Under the pieces are notes generated by a model that was given only the letters and a program-made list of their open reading frames with translations, did no database searches and was not told where the DNA came from. Below are positions 49,214 to 59,788 of a stretch of DNA of 64,000 nucleotides, one piece after another (within the stretch, counting starts at the first letter, position 1; every line of letters starts with the position of its first letter). The position numbers were made by a program, and so were the translations under genes. The stretch is from Buttiauxella massiliensis (lineage in GTDB: Bacteria; Pseudomonadota; Gammaproteobacteria; Enterobacterales; Enterobacteriaceae): the NCBI RefSeq assembly GCF_902500225.1, contig NZ_LR722649.1:310001-374000 (forward strand), written 5' to 3'.

Positions 49214-49459
49214 TTACTTTTTACCCATCTCGTCTTTAGCCATATTGTCCTTAGACATATGATCCTTAGACATGCCGTCTTTTGACATATTGTCTTTCGA
49301 CATGCAGTCTTTTTTCATACTGTCTTTAGAGCAGTCATGGGACATTTTCTCCATGTTATCTTTGGCCATATTATCTTTAGCCATATTATCGGCAGCATTT
49401 GCAGCCGTTACGCCAAAGAATAATGCTGAGCACATCAGAGCTGTGTAGAGTTTTTTCAT
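49214..49459 (-). CDS. Methionine-rich MXKDX-repeat exported peptide
   Basis: 81 residues. A clean signal peptide (MKKLYTALMCSALFFGVTAANA, given as residues 1-22; cleavage after ANA) is followed by a 59-residue mature part. This is almost entirely a pentapeptide repeat of the type (N/S/G/H/C)-M-(A/S/K)-K-D. By count the mature part has 11 Met, 11 Asp, 13 Lys, 2 Cys and 2 His, with no aromatic residue. It matches the pentapeptide MXKDX repeat family. Last gene of the cytochrome b-Mo enzyme-MXKDX set on the minus strand. Suggested role: a periplasmic sacrificial methionine pool against oxidants, recycled by the neighbouring Mo enzyme. A metal-binding role (Cu through Met/His/Cys) is the main alternative. 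The call of the gene is solid; the function is inference. Confidence 0.9.
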   Translation of the reverse strand: MKKLYTALMCSALFFGVTAANAADNMAKDNMAKDNMEKMSHDCSKDSMKKDCMSKDNMSKDGMSKDHMSKDNMAKDEMGKK

Positions 49460-49500
49460 TTTTTATATCCTCGTCGTTTAATTAACTACAGTGATTAATG

Positions 49501-49560
49501 ATACCCAAAATAATTCGAGTGACAGTCAACGTAGCTGTCGCTTGAATTATGAAGGGTATT
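49501..49560. repeat. Intergenic palindromic repeat, family A, copy 2 (short)
   Basis: ATACCC...GGGTAT at the ends, with AATTCGAGTGACAG and CTGTCGCTTGAATT arms around a short centre. The arms resemble the outer parts of the 129-bp element at 56391-56519. It abuts the stop codon of the Mo oxidoreductase gene and separates it from the MXKDX gene, so it may act as a partial terminator or mRNA stabiliser. Confidence 0.65.
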
Positions 49561-50347
49561 AACTTCCTCCGAACCAATTATAACCCTGATCCTCCCAATA
49601 ACCTCCGGGATAACGATTGGTGACTTCCATAACCAAAATATGCTTTGGGTTTTTATAACCTAACTTGGTTGGCATTCTTAATTTCATGGGGAAACCATAT
49701 TTACGTGGCAATATTTCTCCGTCGTAAGTTAATGCAATAATGGTTTGTGGATGTAACGCTGTTGCCATATCAATGCTGGTGTAGTAATCGTCAGCGCATT
49801 TGAAACTGACGTAACGGGCGTTTAAATCGGCACCAATGCCTTTGAGAAATAGCGAGAACGGCACGCCGTCCCATTTGCCAATGGCACTCCATCCTTCAAC
49901 ACATATATGCCGTGTCACCTGACTGACCTGCGCCATCTGGTGCAGTTGGGCGAGTGTCCACGGGCGTTTATCAGCCACTAAACCGGCGATTTCCAGGCGG
50001 TATGCGTCGCCATTAACCACAGGTGCTTCCTCTTCACTGTAAAAAGCATTGAAGGGGAATGGGCGTGTCATCATACTTTCCGGATAAACCGGAGCCAGGT
50101 CATTGGCATTAAATAACCAGCCTTGCACCCGGTCATTAAAGCGTGAAATACGGCTTAATGTGTTTTCTACCGATTGATTATCACTAATATCGCAACCGGT
50201 TAGCATCATCAAACCACCCAGCGTTAAACCTTGTTTTAAAAAACGACGGCGGCCTTCTGATGATAACTGCTTATTAATTTCTTTCGTGGCATCGTGAATA
50301 ATGACTGCTTTATCGGAGTCAGAGAAAAGCTTATTTTTATTGTTCAT
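49559..50347 (-). CDS. Tat-exported molybdopterin-dependent oxidoreductase (sulfite oxidase/MsrP-like)
   Basis: 262 residues. After a 30-residue polar N-terminal extension there is a twin-arginine motif (RRRFLKQG, residues 33-40), a hydrophobic stretch and a lipobox-like LTGC (Cys52). It may therefore be a Tat-exported lipoprotein. The following domain is of the sulfite-oxidase-type molybdopterin family. The Mo-ligand Cys is probably C149 in RHICVEGWS, and the conserved LPRKYGFPMKLRMP block is near residues 213-226. E. coli MsrP (YedY) is the closest well-studied relative by layout but has a different N terminus. It starts 9 bp after the cytochrome b stop. Electrons would come from that cytochrome. 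The substrate is not shown by sequence. Confidence 0.85.
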   Translation of the reverse strand: MNNKNKLFSDSDKAVIIHDATKEINKQLSSEGRRRFLKQGLTLGGLMMLTGCDISDNQSVENTLSRISRFNDRVQGWLFNANDLAPVYPESMMTRPFPFNAFYSEEEAPVVNGDAYRLEIAGLVADKRPWTLAQLHQMAQVSQVTRHICVEGWSAIGKWDGVPFSLFLKGIGADLNARYVSFKCADDYYTSIDMATALHPQTIIALTYDGEILPRKYGFPMKLRMPTKLGYKNPKHILVMEVTNRYPGGYWEDQGYNWFGGS

Positions 50348-50356
50348 CTTTTTCCC

Positions 50357-50968
50357 TTATCGCCCACGCAGCATAGCGAGTAAAGTTTTTGGCACCAGCG
50401 CCACCATAATTAGGTGAATGACGACAAACCCCACCATTCCAGACATGGCATAAAAATGAATAAAACGCGCGTTGTCATAACCACCCAATAATTCGCGTAA
50501 TAGTGGAAACTGCACTGATTTCCAAATCACCAGGCCTGAACAAACAAGAATGATCCCGTCGAATATCACGAACAAATACGCCAGTTTTTGTACGGTGTTG
50601 TAGTGGCTAAGATCTTCATGAGCTAACTTTCCGCGCAGTGCTGCAACAAAATCTTTGATTAACTCGCGTGGCGACAAAGGCCAGAATTTGCGTTTCAGGC
50701 GACCGCTGAAAATATTAATCAGCAGATAAACCACGCCATTAATGCCAAAGAGCCACATTCCTGCGAAATGCCACTGCAACGCACCGCCTAACCAACCACC
50801 GAGGGTTAACTCAGCTGGAAAAGTAAAATTAAACAGCGGCGAGGCGTTATAAATCCGCCATCCGCTTGCCACCATGACAAGCATCGCTAGTGCATTCAAC
50901 CAGTGGCAAATCCTCAACCACATCGGATGAACGATAATGGGTTTAACCTGAAACGTTGGAGTATCCAT
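50357..50968 (-). CDS. Membrane b-type cytochrome (cytochrome b561/Ni-hydrogenase type)
   Basis: 203 residues from ATG 50968 (GGAAATAAAACG ahead); an upstream in-frame ATG would add 21 residues lying in the promoter region. Four or five membrane helices carry candidate haem ligands: HPMWLRICHWLN near residues 14-25, HFAGMW near 67 and HFYAMSGMVGFVVIH near 170-184. The cytoplasmic loop holds a basic LKRKFWPLSPREL segment. This architecture belongs to the cytochrome b561/hydrogenase b family, like the quinol-oxidising partners of periplasmic Mo enzymes. Inferred role: passing electrons from quinol to the Mo protein encoded 9 bp downstream. Confidence 0.85.
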   Translation of the reverse strand: MDTPTFQVKPIIVHPMWLRICHWLNALAMLVMVASGWRIYNASPLFNFTFPAELTLGGWLGGALQWHFAGMWLFGINGVVYLLINIFSGRLKRKFWPLSPRELIKDFVAALRGKLAHEDLSHYNTVQKLAYLFVIFDGIILVCSGLVIWKSVQFPLLRELLGGYDNARFIHFYAMSGMVGFVVIHLIMVALVPKTLLAMLRGR

Positions 50969-51111
50969 CGTTTTATTTCCGGTTATTGCGTTGAAATGAG
51001 TGTGGCCTAAATCTGTTCGCCAAAGCCTCACGAAAAGTTAAATTAAATGTGATAACTCCACACCCGTTTGTTGTATAGACTTCCTTTAACGCAGGTATAA
51101 AAGGCGAAGTG
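50969..51111. promoter_or_regulatory. Divergent control region of the Mo/cytochrome operon and the two-component genes
   Basis: 143 bp between two outward-facing genes, so promoters for both must lie here. An inverted AGTTA...TAACT pair (51036-51057) around an AT-rich centre could be a response-regulator site. This is only a pattern. Confidence 0.4.
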
Positions 51112-51822
51112 ATGAAGCCCAAAAAGTTACTAATCGTCGAGGATGACGAAAATATTGCAGAGCTCTTGCAACTCCATTTGCGAGAAGAAGGCTATGAGAT
51201 TGTCCATGCGGCCGATGGTTCGCAGGGCCTGGAATTGCTTAAGCAGGGTGGATGGGATGCCTTGATTTTGGATCTTATGCTGCCTGGCGTTGATGGCCTG
51301 GAAATATGTCGCCATGCCCGCACCATGACACGCTATACGCCGATCGTGATGATCAGCGCGCGCTCAAGCGAAACACATCGGGTTTTGGGGTTGGAATTGG
51401 GCGCGGATGATTACCTGGCTAAACCGTTTTCTATGCTGGAGTTGGTGGCTCGTGTGAAAGCACTATTCCGCCGCCAGGAAGCGATGAGCCAGAACCTCAT
51501 GCAGGATGCAGGAACACTGACTTTTGAAAGACTTACGATTGACCCACTGGCGCGAGATGTGCGCCTCAGACAACAACCTGTTGAACTGACACCGCGTGAG
51601 TTTGACTTGCTGTGGTTTTTTGCCAAACACCCTGGCAAAGTTTTCTCACGGCTGAATTTGCTCAACCAGGTTTGGGGTTATCAGCACGAAGGTTATGAAC
51701 ATACGGTAAACACGCACATCAATCGGCTGCGCATCAAGATTGAAGATAACCCCGCAGAACCTGAATTCATTCTGACGGTGTGGGGAAAAGGATATAAATT
51801 CATCGCACCGCGACACGAGTAA
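51112..51822 (+). CDS. OmpR/PhoB-family response regulator
   Basis: 236 residues from ATG 51112; a GTG directly before could also start. The receiver domain has the acidic pair D11/D12 (LIVEDDEN), phosphoacceptor D54 (LILDLMLPG), the Ser/Thr switch region (MISARSSE) and the Lys in YLAKPFS. The C-terminal OmpR-type winged helix has ELTPREFDLLWFFAKHPGKVFSR and the GYEHTVNTHINRLR recognition helix. It lies 3 bp ahead of its kinase gene. By context it probably controls the divergent cytochrome/Mo/MXKDX genes, similar to E. coli HprR (YedW) next to msrPQ. Confidence 0.92.
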   Translation: MKPKKLLIVEDDENIAELLQLHLREEGYEIVHAADGSQGLELLKQGGWDALILDLMLPGVDGLEICRHARTMTRYTPIVMISARSSETHRVLGLELGADDYLAKPFSMLELVARVKALFRRQEAMSQNLMQDAGTLTFERLTIDPLARDVRLRQQPVELTPREFDLLWFFAKHPGKVFSRLNLLNQVWGYQHEGYEHTVNTHINRLRIKIEDNPAEPEFILTVWGKGYKFIAPRHE

Positions 51823-51825
51823 AAC

Positions 51826-53292
51826 ATGCGAAAACTCACTCTTTCACAGCGCCTGACTCTGGTTTTTGCGTTGTTGCTCATCACCTCTTGCTCCCTGCTG
51901 GGGTGGTTGCAAATTCGCACCAGCACGCAATACAGTCAGGCGGTGATTCAACAACTTTCAGGTTCACTGGCTGAACATATCAACCAGAGCTACCCGCTGC
52001 TTGGGCAAGATGGCCTGAATAATGATTCGGTGCGCACGCTGTTTGATCATCTGATGACGGTGAACCCAAGCGTTGAAGTTTATCTGTTGGATGATAAAGG
52101 CAACATCATTGGCGATGCCGCACCGCCGGATCATATTAAACGCCGTCAAGTCGATCTGGAGCCGATCCAGTCAGCTCTTAACGATCGGCAGTATCCGATC
52201 TACGGTGATGATCCACGCAGTATCGATGGCAAAAAAGTTTTTAGCGTGGCCCCGATGCGGCAAAACGGGCAGGTGAAAGGCTATCTGTATGTCATTTTGC
52301 TCGGTGAAAATTACAATGCGCTTGCCAGCGACGCGCAGTCGAATACGTTGTTTAAAGTGGTTCTGCTCTCTATCAGCCTGGTTGCATTGCTTGGACTAAT
52401 TGTTGGTGGACTGGCATTTCGCTGGATTACTCGGCCACTGCGCTCGCTTTCACGTCAGGTTAATGCGCTGGAAACCGGTGGCATGGCGGAAATGCAGGCG
52501 ATGGCCGCGCTCCCCTCCGAAAAAGTACACAGCAATGATGAAATTAGCCTATTACGCCAGGGGGTTATCATGATGGCGCGGCGGATTTCGGAACAGTGGC
52601 ACCGTCTTTCGCAGCAAGACCAGTTGCGCCGTGAGTTTATCGCCAATATTTCTCATGACCTGCGCACGCCGTTAACCTCACTTCACGGTTATCTGGAAAG
52701 CTTATCTGTTATGTCAGCAACACTTTCCGAAGCTGAGAAAAAACGGTATCTGGAAATCGCTTTAGCGCAGAGCCAGAAAGTACGGACTCTTGCACAATCA
52801 TTATTTGAACTCGCGCGTCTGGAATACGGCGTTGTGAAGCCGCAGAAAGAGCATTTTTGTCTGAGCGAGTTGCTGCAGGATGTCTTCCAGAAATTCGAAC
52901 TTATGACGCAAACTCGTCAGTTGCAACTGGTGGCCGATATTCAGCCTGGCTTGCCGTTAATTGATGCGGATTTGGGGATGATCGAGCGGGTGCTGACTAA
53001 CTTGCTCGACAATGCGATTCGCCATACGCCAGAGCAAGGAACTGTCGCGGTTCGATTGTGGAAAGAGGGCGAAAAGGTGATGGTGCAAATTAGCGATAGT
53101 GGGCCGGGTATCCCACAGGAACTGAAAGAGGGATTGTTTGTACGCCCGTCGATTATCAATCAGTCACATATTAGAGTTGGTGGATTAGGGCTGATGATTG
53201 TGCGCCAGATGCTGCAACTGCACGGCAGCGATATTGCGCTGGTGGAAAGACCAGAAACCGGTGCCTGCTTCCGTTTTGGGTTGCCTACCTGA
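51826..53292 (+). CDS. Two-component sensor histidine kinase
   Basis: 488 residues. TM1 is about residues 11-30, a periplasmic sensor region runs about 31-175, TM2 about 176-198, and the HAMP domain follows. The phospho-His is H277 in the ISHDLRTPLTSLHG H-box. The HATPase domain has NLLDNAIRHTPE near residues 388-399 and GPGIP near 425. The sensor region has no Cys or Met cluster that would reveal its signal. Overall layout is like BaeS/HprS/RstB kinases. It starts 3 bp after the regulator gene, so the two are co-translated. Confidence 0.92.
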   Translation: MRKLTLSQRLTLVFALLLITSCSLLGWLQIRTSTQYSQAVIQQLSGSLAEHINQSYPLLGQDGLNNDSVRTLFDHLMTVNPSVEVYLLDDKGNIIGDAAPPDHIKRRQVDLEPIQSALNDRQYPIYGDDPRSIDGKKVFSVAPMRQNGQVKGYLYVILLGENYNALASDAQSNTLFKVVLLSISLVALLGLIVGGLAFRWITRPLRSLSRQVNALETGGMAEMQAMAALPSEKVHSNDEISLLRQGVIMMARRISEQWHRLSQQDQLRREFIANISHDLRTPLTSLHGYLESLSVMSATLSEAEKKRYLEIALAQSQKVRTLAQSLFELARLEYGVVKPQKEHFCLSELLQDVFQKFELMTQTRQLQLVADIQPGLPLIDADLGMIERVLTNLLDNAIRHTPEQGTVAVRLWKEGEKVMVQISDSGPGIPQELKEGLFVRPSIINQSHIRVGGLGLMIVRQMLQLHGSDIALVERPETGACFRFGLPT

Positions 53293-53299
53293 ATTAAAA

Positions 53300-53320
53300 G
53301 CGCCCCGCAAATGGGGGCGC
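53300..53320. terminator. Stem-loop between the kinase gene and bglA
   Basis: GCGCCCC-GCAAATG-GGGGCGC is a GC-rich 7-bp stem between convergent genes, without a good T run on the plus strand (CTTTTAATT on the minus strand). Confidence 0.6.
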
Positions 53321-53337
53321 AAGATTGATCAAATTAA

Positions 53338-54855
<1,518 letters not shown>

Positions 54856-54936
54856 CTAGCAAATGAGATTTAATTGTCACGATATAACAAATCACGATTC
54901 ATGTGATTTGTTACACGGAAAAAACAGGCTGTTTTT

Positions 54937-55665
54937 TTATGCCATTTTCTTAGCCAATTTACGGCCTATGGTCTCTAAAATATAAATGACAGGGATTTGC
55001 GTGGTGATGTCATACACCCCGCCGACGCGTGTAAGTGGAATGTGCCAGGAGATATTAAAGTCAGCAAGCTTCGCCAGCGCTGAGTTCTCGTGGCTGGTAA
55101 TGGAGAGCACTTTACAGTTGTGCAGGCTGAACTGGCTGGCGAAGCGCAGGATCTCTTCTGTTTCACCGGAGACTGAAAGAACAATTGCCAGGGCATTTTT
55201 CGCCATATCATTAGTGACTGGGAAATAAGGGTCATCAATATGGTTACTAAATTTTCCGACATTAGAAAAGAAACGTGCACCATATTTAGCCAAAGCACCC
55301 GAAGTACCTGCTCCGACAAATATAATTCGTTCTGATGAACAAATAATATCAACTGCCTGATCAATTAAATTATCAAACTCTTCATTATTAGTGCTTTTAA
55401 AAAAGCTGATTATTTCACTCGGGCCAAAATTAACCAGCTGCTCATCATTTTGCTCAAGATACAATTTAAAGCGCACACGAAATTCAGAATAGCCTTCGCA
55501 ATTTAGCTTGCGGCAAAAACGCAGCACTGTTGTCGTGGAAACACCCACCGCATCAGCCAACTCGCGGATTGTCATGTACATCACTTTGTCACGATTTTTG
55601 ATGACAAAATTATAGACCAGCATTTCCAGGCCATTGAGATTGGCAATTGCTGCATGAGTAAACAT
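54937..55665 (-). CDS. RpiR/MurR-family regulator with SIS domain
   Basis: 242 residues. The N-terminal HTH_6 domain (TIRELADAVGVSTTTVLRFCRKLNCEGYSEFR, about residues 32-63) is followed by a sugar-isomerase SIS domain containing FVGAGTSGALAKYGARFF (about 115-132) and SGETEEILRF near 163. SIS domains bind sugar phosphates, so this is a sugar-phosphate-responsive regulator. It is likely the local regulator of bglA (165 bp downstream, same strand). E. coli K-12 has no such gene at this place. Confidence 0.88.
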   Translation of the reverse strand: MFTHAAIANLNGLEMLVYNFVIKNRDKVMYMTIRELADAVGVSTTTVLRFCRKLNCEGYSEFRVRFKLYLEQNDEQLVNFGPSEIISFFKSTNNEEFDNLIDQAVDIICSSERIIFVGAGTSGALAKYGARFFSNVGKFSNHIDDPYFPVTNDMAKNALAIVLSVSGETEEILRFASQFSLHNCKVLSITSHENSALAKLADFNISWHIPLTRVGGVYDITTQIPVIYILETIGRKLAKKMA

Positions 55666-55680
55666 CTGGGTCTTCCCGAA

Positions 55681-56277
55681 TTAAATTAACCAGCCTTTTT
55701 CTTGCGCTGAATATAAATGACCGACGACATGTTGCCATAATTCGGGCCAGCTTTCGCCCACCAGCGCGTTGCGCTTCAACACTTGTTCGAGCGAAATTCC
55801 ATTCTCGCGCCAGCTTTGCCCATCGTTATGCAAATTTTGCAGGATAGGGAGGATTCTATCGAGTGCTCCTGCAAAGCGAGAATCGGCGGTGGCACCGGCT
55901 TCATATTCCAGCCATAGCTGTAAAAACAGAGTGCTCTGTGGTTCAGGTAACAATCCAAACAACCTTTCAGCTGCGATGGCTTCTTTCTCGGCAATGGCTG
56001 CGCGAGCGGCAAGGTCATAAACCAGGACATCACCGACATCTATCTCGACGATATCATGCAGTAATGCCATCTGGACGACGCGGCAAATATCAACATTTTC
56101 TGGAGCGAAGGGAGCAAGACTCATGGCTGCTACGGCAAAATGCCAGCTATGTTCAGCGGAGTTCTCGGGGCGACCATGACCGATAATCTTAGTACGGCGC
56201 TCAACAAGTTTTAGCTTGTCGATCTCCATCAGAAAGTTAATCACTTCACTCATTGCGCCGAAAGCTAGCTGCGTCAT
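55681..56277 (-). CDS. HD-domain phosphohydrolase
   Basis: 198 residues. HD-domain metal ligands are visible: H in SAEHSWHFA near residue 43, the HD pair in LLHDIVEID near residues 74-75, and D in the later helix (LDRILPI near 141). The size and motif spacing match the HDDC2/YfbR-like group, which dephosphorylates 5'-deoxynucleotides, but overall similarity to E. coli YfbR is not obvious, so the substrate is left open. It is 15 bp upstream of the RpiR-type gene on the same strand, so it is likely co-transcribed with it. Confidence 0.8.
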   Translation of the reverse strand: MTQLAFGAMSEVINFLMEIDKLKLVERRTKIIGHGRPENSAEHSWHFAVAAMSLAPFAPENVDICRVVQMALLHDIVEIDVGDVLVYDLAARAAIAEKEAIAAERLFGLLPEPQSTLFLQLWLEYEAGATADSRFAGALDRILPILQNLHNDGQSWRENGISLEQVLKRNALVGESWPELWQHVVGHLYSAQEKGWLI

Positions 56278-56390
56278 CCTGGTGCTCCATTAGTAAATTA
56301 TTGGTGTGAATATATTGTATCGATACCGTTATAAATTTTGATTGATTTATTTTAGCGTACAGGTGTTAGCTGGAATCGTTCTCAGCTATG

Positions 56391-57216
<826 letters not shown>

Positions 57217-57255
57217 TTATCCGTCGCCCCATGTGCAGGGCGACGGCGGGTTGTT

Positions 57256-58242
57256 TTACTCATCTTCTAACGAATATGGCAGTCGCTCAATAACCAGCTC
57301 GCTGCCGACATCATCACGAACGCGCAGCACGCTATTGGCTTCCAGATCGTTGTTCATCACAACCTGAACCAATACTCGCCCATCATCAAGCTGGCTGGCT
57401 GCCAGTACCGTACCGGTGCGACGCCAGTTATCACCCATTTTCAACTCCAGGTCTTCACCAGCTTCCGGTAAGCGGCTGGCTTTGCCTGCGAGATACCATA
57501 GAGCACGCTTGTTAGCGCCACGGAATTTCGCACGAGCCACCATTTCCTGACCGGTGTAACAACCTTTTTTGAAGCTGATACCGCCCAGCGCCTGAAGGTT
57601 CGTTGCCTGTGGGATGAACTGCGCGCTGTTAACCGGTTCAATAACCGGAATACCGGCTTCAATCTCCAGAGCTAACCATTGCTGGCTGTCGTTACGCTGT
57701 GCTTCACCCTGTAATTTTTCAGCCAGTATTTGCGCGGTAGATTCATCAGTTACCAGCATGAAACGCTCGGCAGGTAAGTTGAACCATAGGAGCGTGGTAG
57801 CACCTTCTTGTACAACCGGATTCTCTGCATCAGGCAAGGTGGCAAAGAGATTAGCCAGCGCAGCGCGAGCCTGGAAACCTGCAACGCCCATCAGCACGCT
57901 TTCATCATCTGGAGCGATGGTGACTTTGGAAAATACTGCATATTTTTTTAGCTCAACAAGCTGCGCATCACGCAGGTTTCGGCGCTCAATCAAGGCAAAA
58001 CCCTCGCCACGATGGAACAGGCGCAGGTTGCTCCACATTTTCCCTTTCGCGTCACAATGCGCGCAAAGTGTGTGCTGATTTGCAGCCAGTTGTGCAACGT
58101 CGGTCGTGACCTGGCCTTGTAGGTAGGTTTCTGCATCTTTGCCTGTCACGCTTGCCAGTGCCCAATCATCAAGAGTCATGAGTGTTAGCGGCAGGCGGGC
58201 TGCGGCCGTAGGCTGACGCGGAGGAAATGGAGTGAAAGCCAT
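57256..58242 (-). CDS. ygfZ: tRNA-modifying protein YgfZ (folate-binding, Fe-S assembly)
   Basis: 328 residues from ATG 58242 (E. coli 326); the frame is open 44 codons further upstream without similarity. A COG0354 folate-binding protein related to GcvT. The signature [17 protein letters not shown] is near residue 228 with its essential Cys. It supports Fe-S enzymes such as MiaB. Divergent from sdhE, as in E. coli. Confidence 0.96.
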   Translation of the reverse strand: MAFTPFPPRQPTAAARLPLTLMTLDDWALASVTGKDAETYLQGQVTTDVAQLAANQHTLCAHCDAKGKMWSNLRLFHRGEGFALIERRNLRDAQLVELKKYAVFSKVTIAPDDESVLMGVAGFQARAALANLFATLPDAENPVVQEGATTLLWFNLPAERFMLVTDESTAQILAEKLQGEAQRNDSQQWLALEIEAGIPVIEPVNSAQFIPQATNLQALGGISFKKGCYTGQEMVARAKFRGANKRALWYLAGKASRLPEAGEDLELKMGDNWRRTGTVLAASQLDDGRVLVQVVMNNDLEANSVLRVRDDVGSELVIERLPYSLEDE

Positions 58243-58489
58243 AGTTATGTCCCTGGGTTTTGAGCAAATGAATTGGCTCAATGGTAAAAGAGCCATTTGG
58301 CAATGCAAGCAGTTTGATAACGCGAGTTGTGCGCTTACGCGTTTTCTCGCAAGGTTAATGCAACAGCAACGCATTACAGATTTTTCTCACGATAAAGCGC
58401 GCAAACGGTAACATTCATTTAATGCGTGCCATAAAAACACGTTACACTAACATTTGTACCTACTTTGTCAGAGAACCAGGAAAGAGCAC

Positions 58490-58756
58490 ATGGATATCAA
58501 TAACAAAGCCCGGATTCATTGGGCGTGCCGCCGGGGAATGCGCGAGCTGGATATTTCGATTATGCCATTCTTCGAATATGAATATGACTCGTTAAGCACT
58601 GAGGATAAGCAGTTGTTTGTCCGTTTGCTGGAAAGCGATGATCCAGACCTGTTCAATTGGTTAATGAATCATGGCAAACCGGCAGATACAGAGCTGGAAC
58701 GGATGGTGACACTGATTCAGACACGGAATAAAGAACGTGGTCCTGTGGCAATCTGA
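58490..58756 (+). CDS. sdhE: Flavinylation factor SdhE
   Basis: 88 residues from ATG 58490, the E. coli length. It helps FAD become covalently attached to SdhA and FrdA. The RGMRELD motif is near residues 16-22 and the C-terminal [12 protein letters not shown] is conserved. ACCAGGAAAGAGCAC precedes the ATG. The end overlaps the ygfX start by 20 nt. Confidence 0.97.
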   Translation: MDINNKARIHWACRRGMRELDISIMPFFEYEYDSLSTEDKQLFVRLLESDDPDLFNWLMNHGKPADTELERMVTLIQTRNKERGPVAI

Positions 58757-59159
58757 TCTTCGCGTCTCCTGGCGTGCACAATGGCTGTCTCTTTTGGCTC
58801 ATGGTCTGGTCGCCCTATTAGTGCTGCTAATGCCGTGGCCGATGAGCTATACGCTAATCTGGATGCTGCTACTTTCGCTGGTTGTATTTGACAGTGTGCG
58901 CAGCCAGCGGCGCATCCATGCCTGCCAGGGCGAAATGAAACTTCTGACCGACTACCATCTGCGTTGGCAAAACCAGGAGTGGGAAATCGTTGGTTCCCCT
59001 TGGGTTTTACGCAGTGGCATGATGCTGCGCTTACGACGAGTCGGGCGCAAACGCTGCCAGCATTTATGGCTGTCCGCTGATAGCATGGACACGGGTGAGT
59101 GGCGTGATTTACGTCGCCTGATGCTGCAACAACAGGCGAGTGGAAGTGGGGAAGCTTAA
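58737..59159 (+). CDS. ygfX: Membrane protein YgfX (CptA)
   Basis: 140 residues from a GTG start inside sdhE (E. coli 135). The N-terminal [20 protein letters not shown] is identical in E. coli. Two membrane helices, about residues 17-35 and 38-53, are followed by a cytoplasmic domain. In E. coli it has been described as a toxin acting on FtsZ and MreB with SdhE as partner (CptAB); that role is debated. The operon overlap with sdhE is preserved. Confidence 0.93.
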   Translation: MVLWQSDLRVSWRAQWLSLLAHGLVALLVLLMPWPMSYTLIWMLLLSLVVFDSVRSQRRIHACQGEMKLLTDYHLRWQNQEWEIVGSPWVLRSGMMLRLRRVGRKRCQHLWLSADSMDTGEWRDLRRLMLQQQASGSGEA

Positions 59160-59166
59160 ACAGCTT

Positions 59167-59688
59167 TCAGGCAAAATGTTCGGCCATTTCCGCAAGAATT
59201 TGCTCACACCAGGTTTCGATTCGCTCATCGCTTAAATCGTACTGATTGGTTTCATCAAGCGCCAGGCCAACGAACAGTTGCCCATCGGCAATAACCGGTT
59301 TCGGGCTAGTAAACTCGTAACCTTCAGTTGGCCAATAGCCAATAAACTGAGCGCCGCGTGGGGCCAGTTTGTCGTGGAGCATGCCCAGAGCATCAAGGAA
59401 CCATTCACCGTAGCCGAGCTGATCGCCCATGCCATAAAGCGCAACCAGTTTGCCTTCAAGATTCAGATTATCCAGTTGATCCCAGACGGCTTCCCAGTCT
59501 TCCTGTAATTCGCCGAAATCCCAGGTGGGGATACCGAGAATTAACACATCGTATTGTTCCATCATGGCTGGTGAATCATCTTTCAGATTGTGCAGTGTCA
59601 CCAGTTCCGGGCCAATGATGTCACGAATTTTTTCGGCAGCCATTTCGGTGTAACAAGTGCTGGAGCCATAAAAAAGGCCAATGTTCAT
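59167..59688 (-). CDS. fldB: Flavodoxin FldB
   Basis: 173 residues from ATG 59688, the E. coli length. FMN-binding electron carrier. The phosphate loop [14 protein letters not shown] is near residues 8-21, and the FMN-stacking regions [15 protein letters not shown] (about 52-66) and [15 protein letters not shown] are present. Distinguished from FldA by closer match to FldB. Convergent with ygfX and divergent from xerD. Confidence 0.96.
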   Translation of the reverse strand: MNIGLFYGSSTCYTEMAAEKIRDIIGPELVTLHNLKDDSPAMMEQYDVLILGIPTWDFGELQEDWEAVWDQLDNLNLEGKLVALYGMGDQLGYGEWFLDALGMLHDKLAPRGAQFIGYWPTEGYEFTSPKPVIADGQLFVGLALDETNQYDLSDERIETWCEQILAEMAEHFA

Positions 59689-59788
59689 CGCGTTAACAAC
59701 TCTTTTAAAAACGTGCAGGATTGCAAGTGTATCAGATCCCATTGTGCATCATGCATAATGGACACAATTCGCCAAATGTGAGGCTGTA

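Noticed and set aside
49258..49400. Short tandem repeats that could be a CRISPR or minisatellite array
   Set aside because: The periodicity is 15 bp in frame with a signal-peptide-bearing ORF and encodes the MXKDX repeat. There are no spacers.
51036..51057. HprR-type operator in the two-component promoter region
   Set aside because: The AGTTA/TAACT pair is short and AT-rich, and does not match the HprR box as I know it. It is kept only as a weak note in the region entry.
58243..58374. N-terminal extension of YgfZ by 44 residues
   Set aside because: The extension is Cys-rich, without similarity, and lies in the divergent promoter region. ATG 58242 gives the family length.
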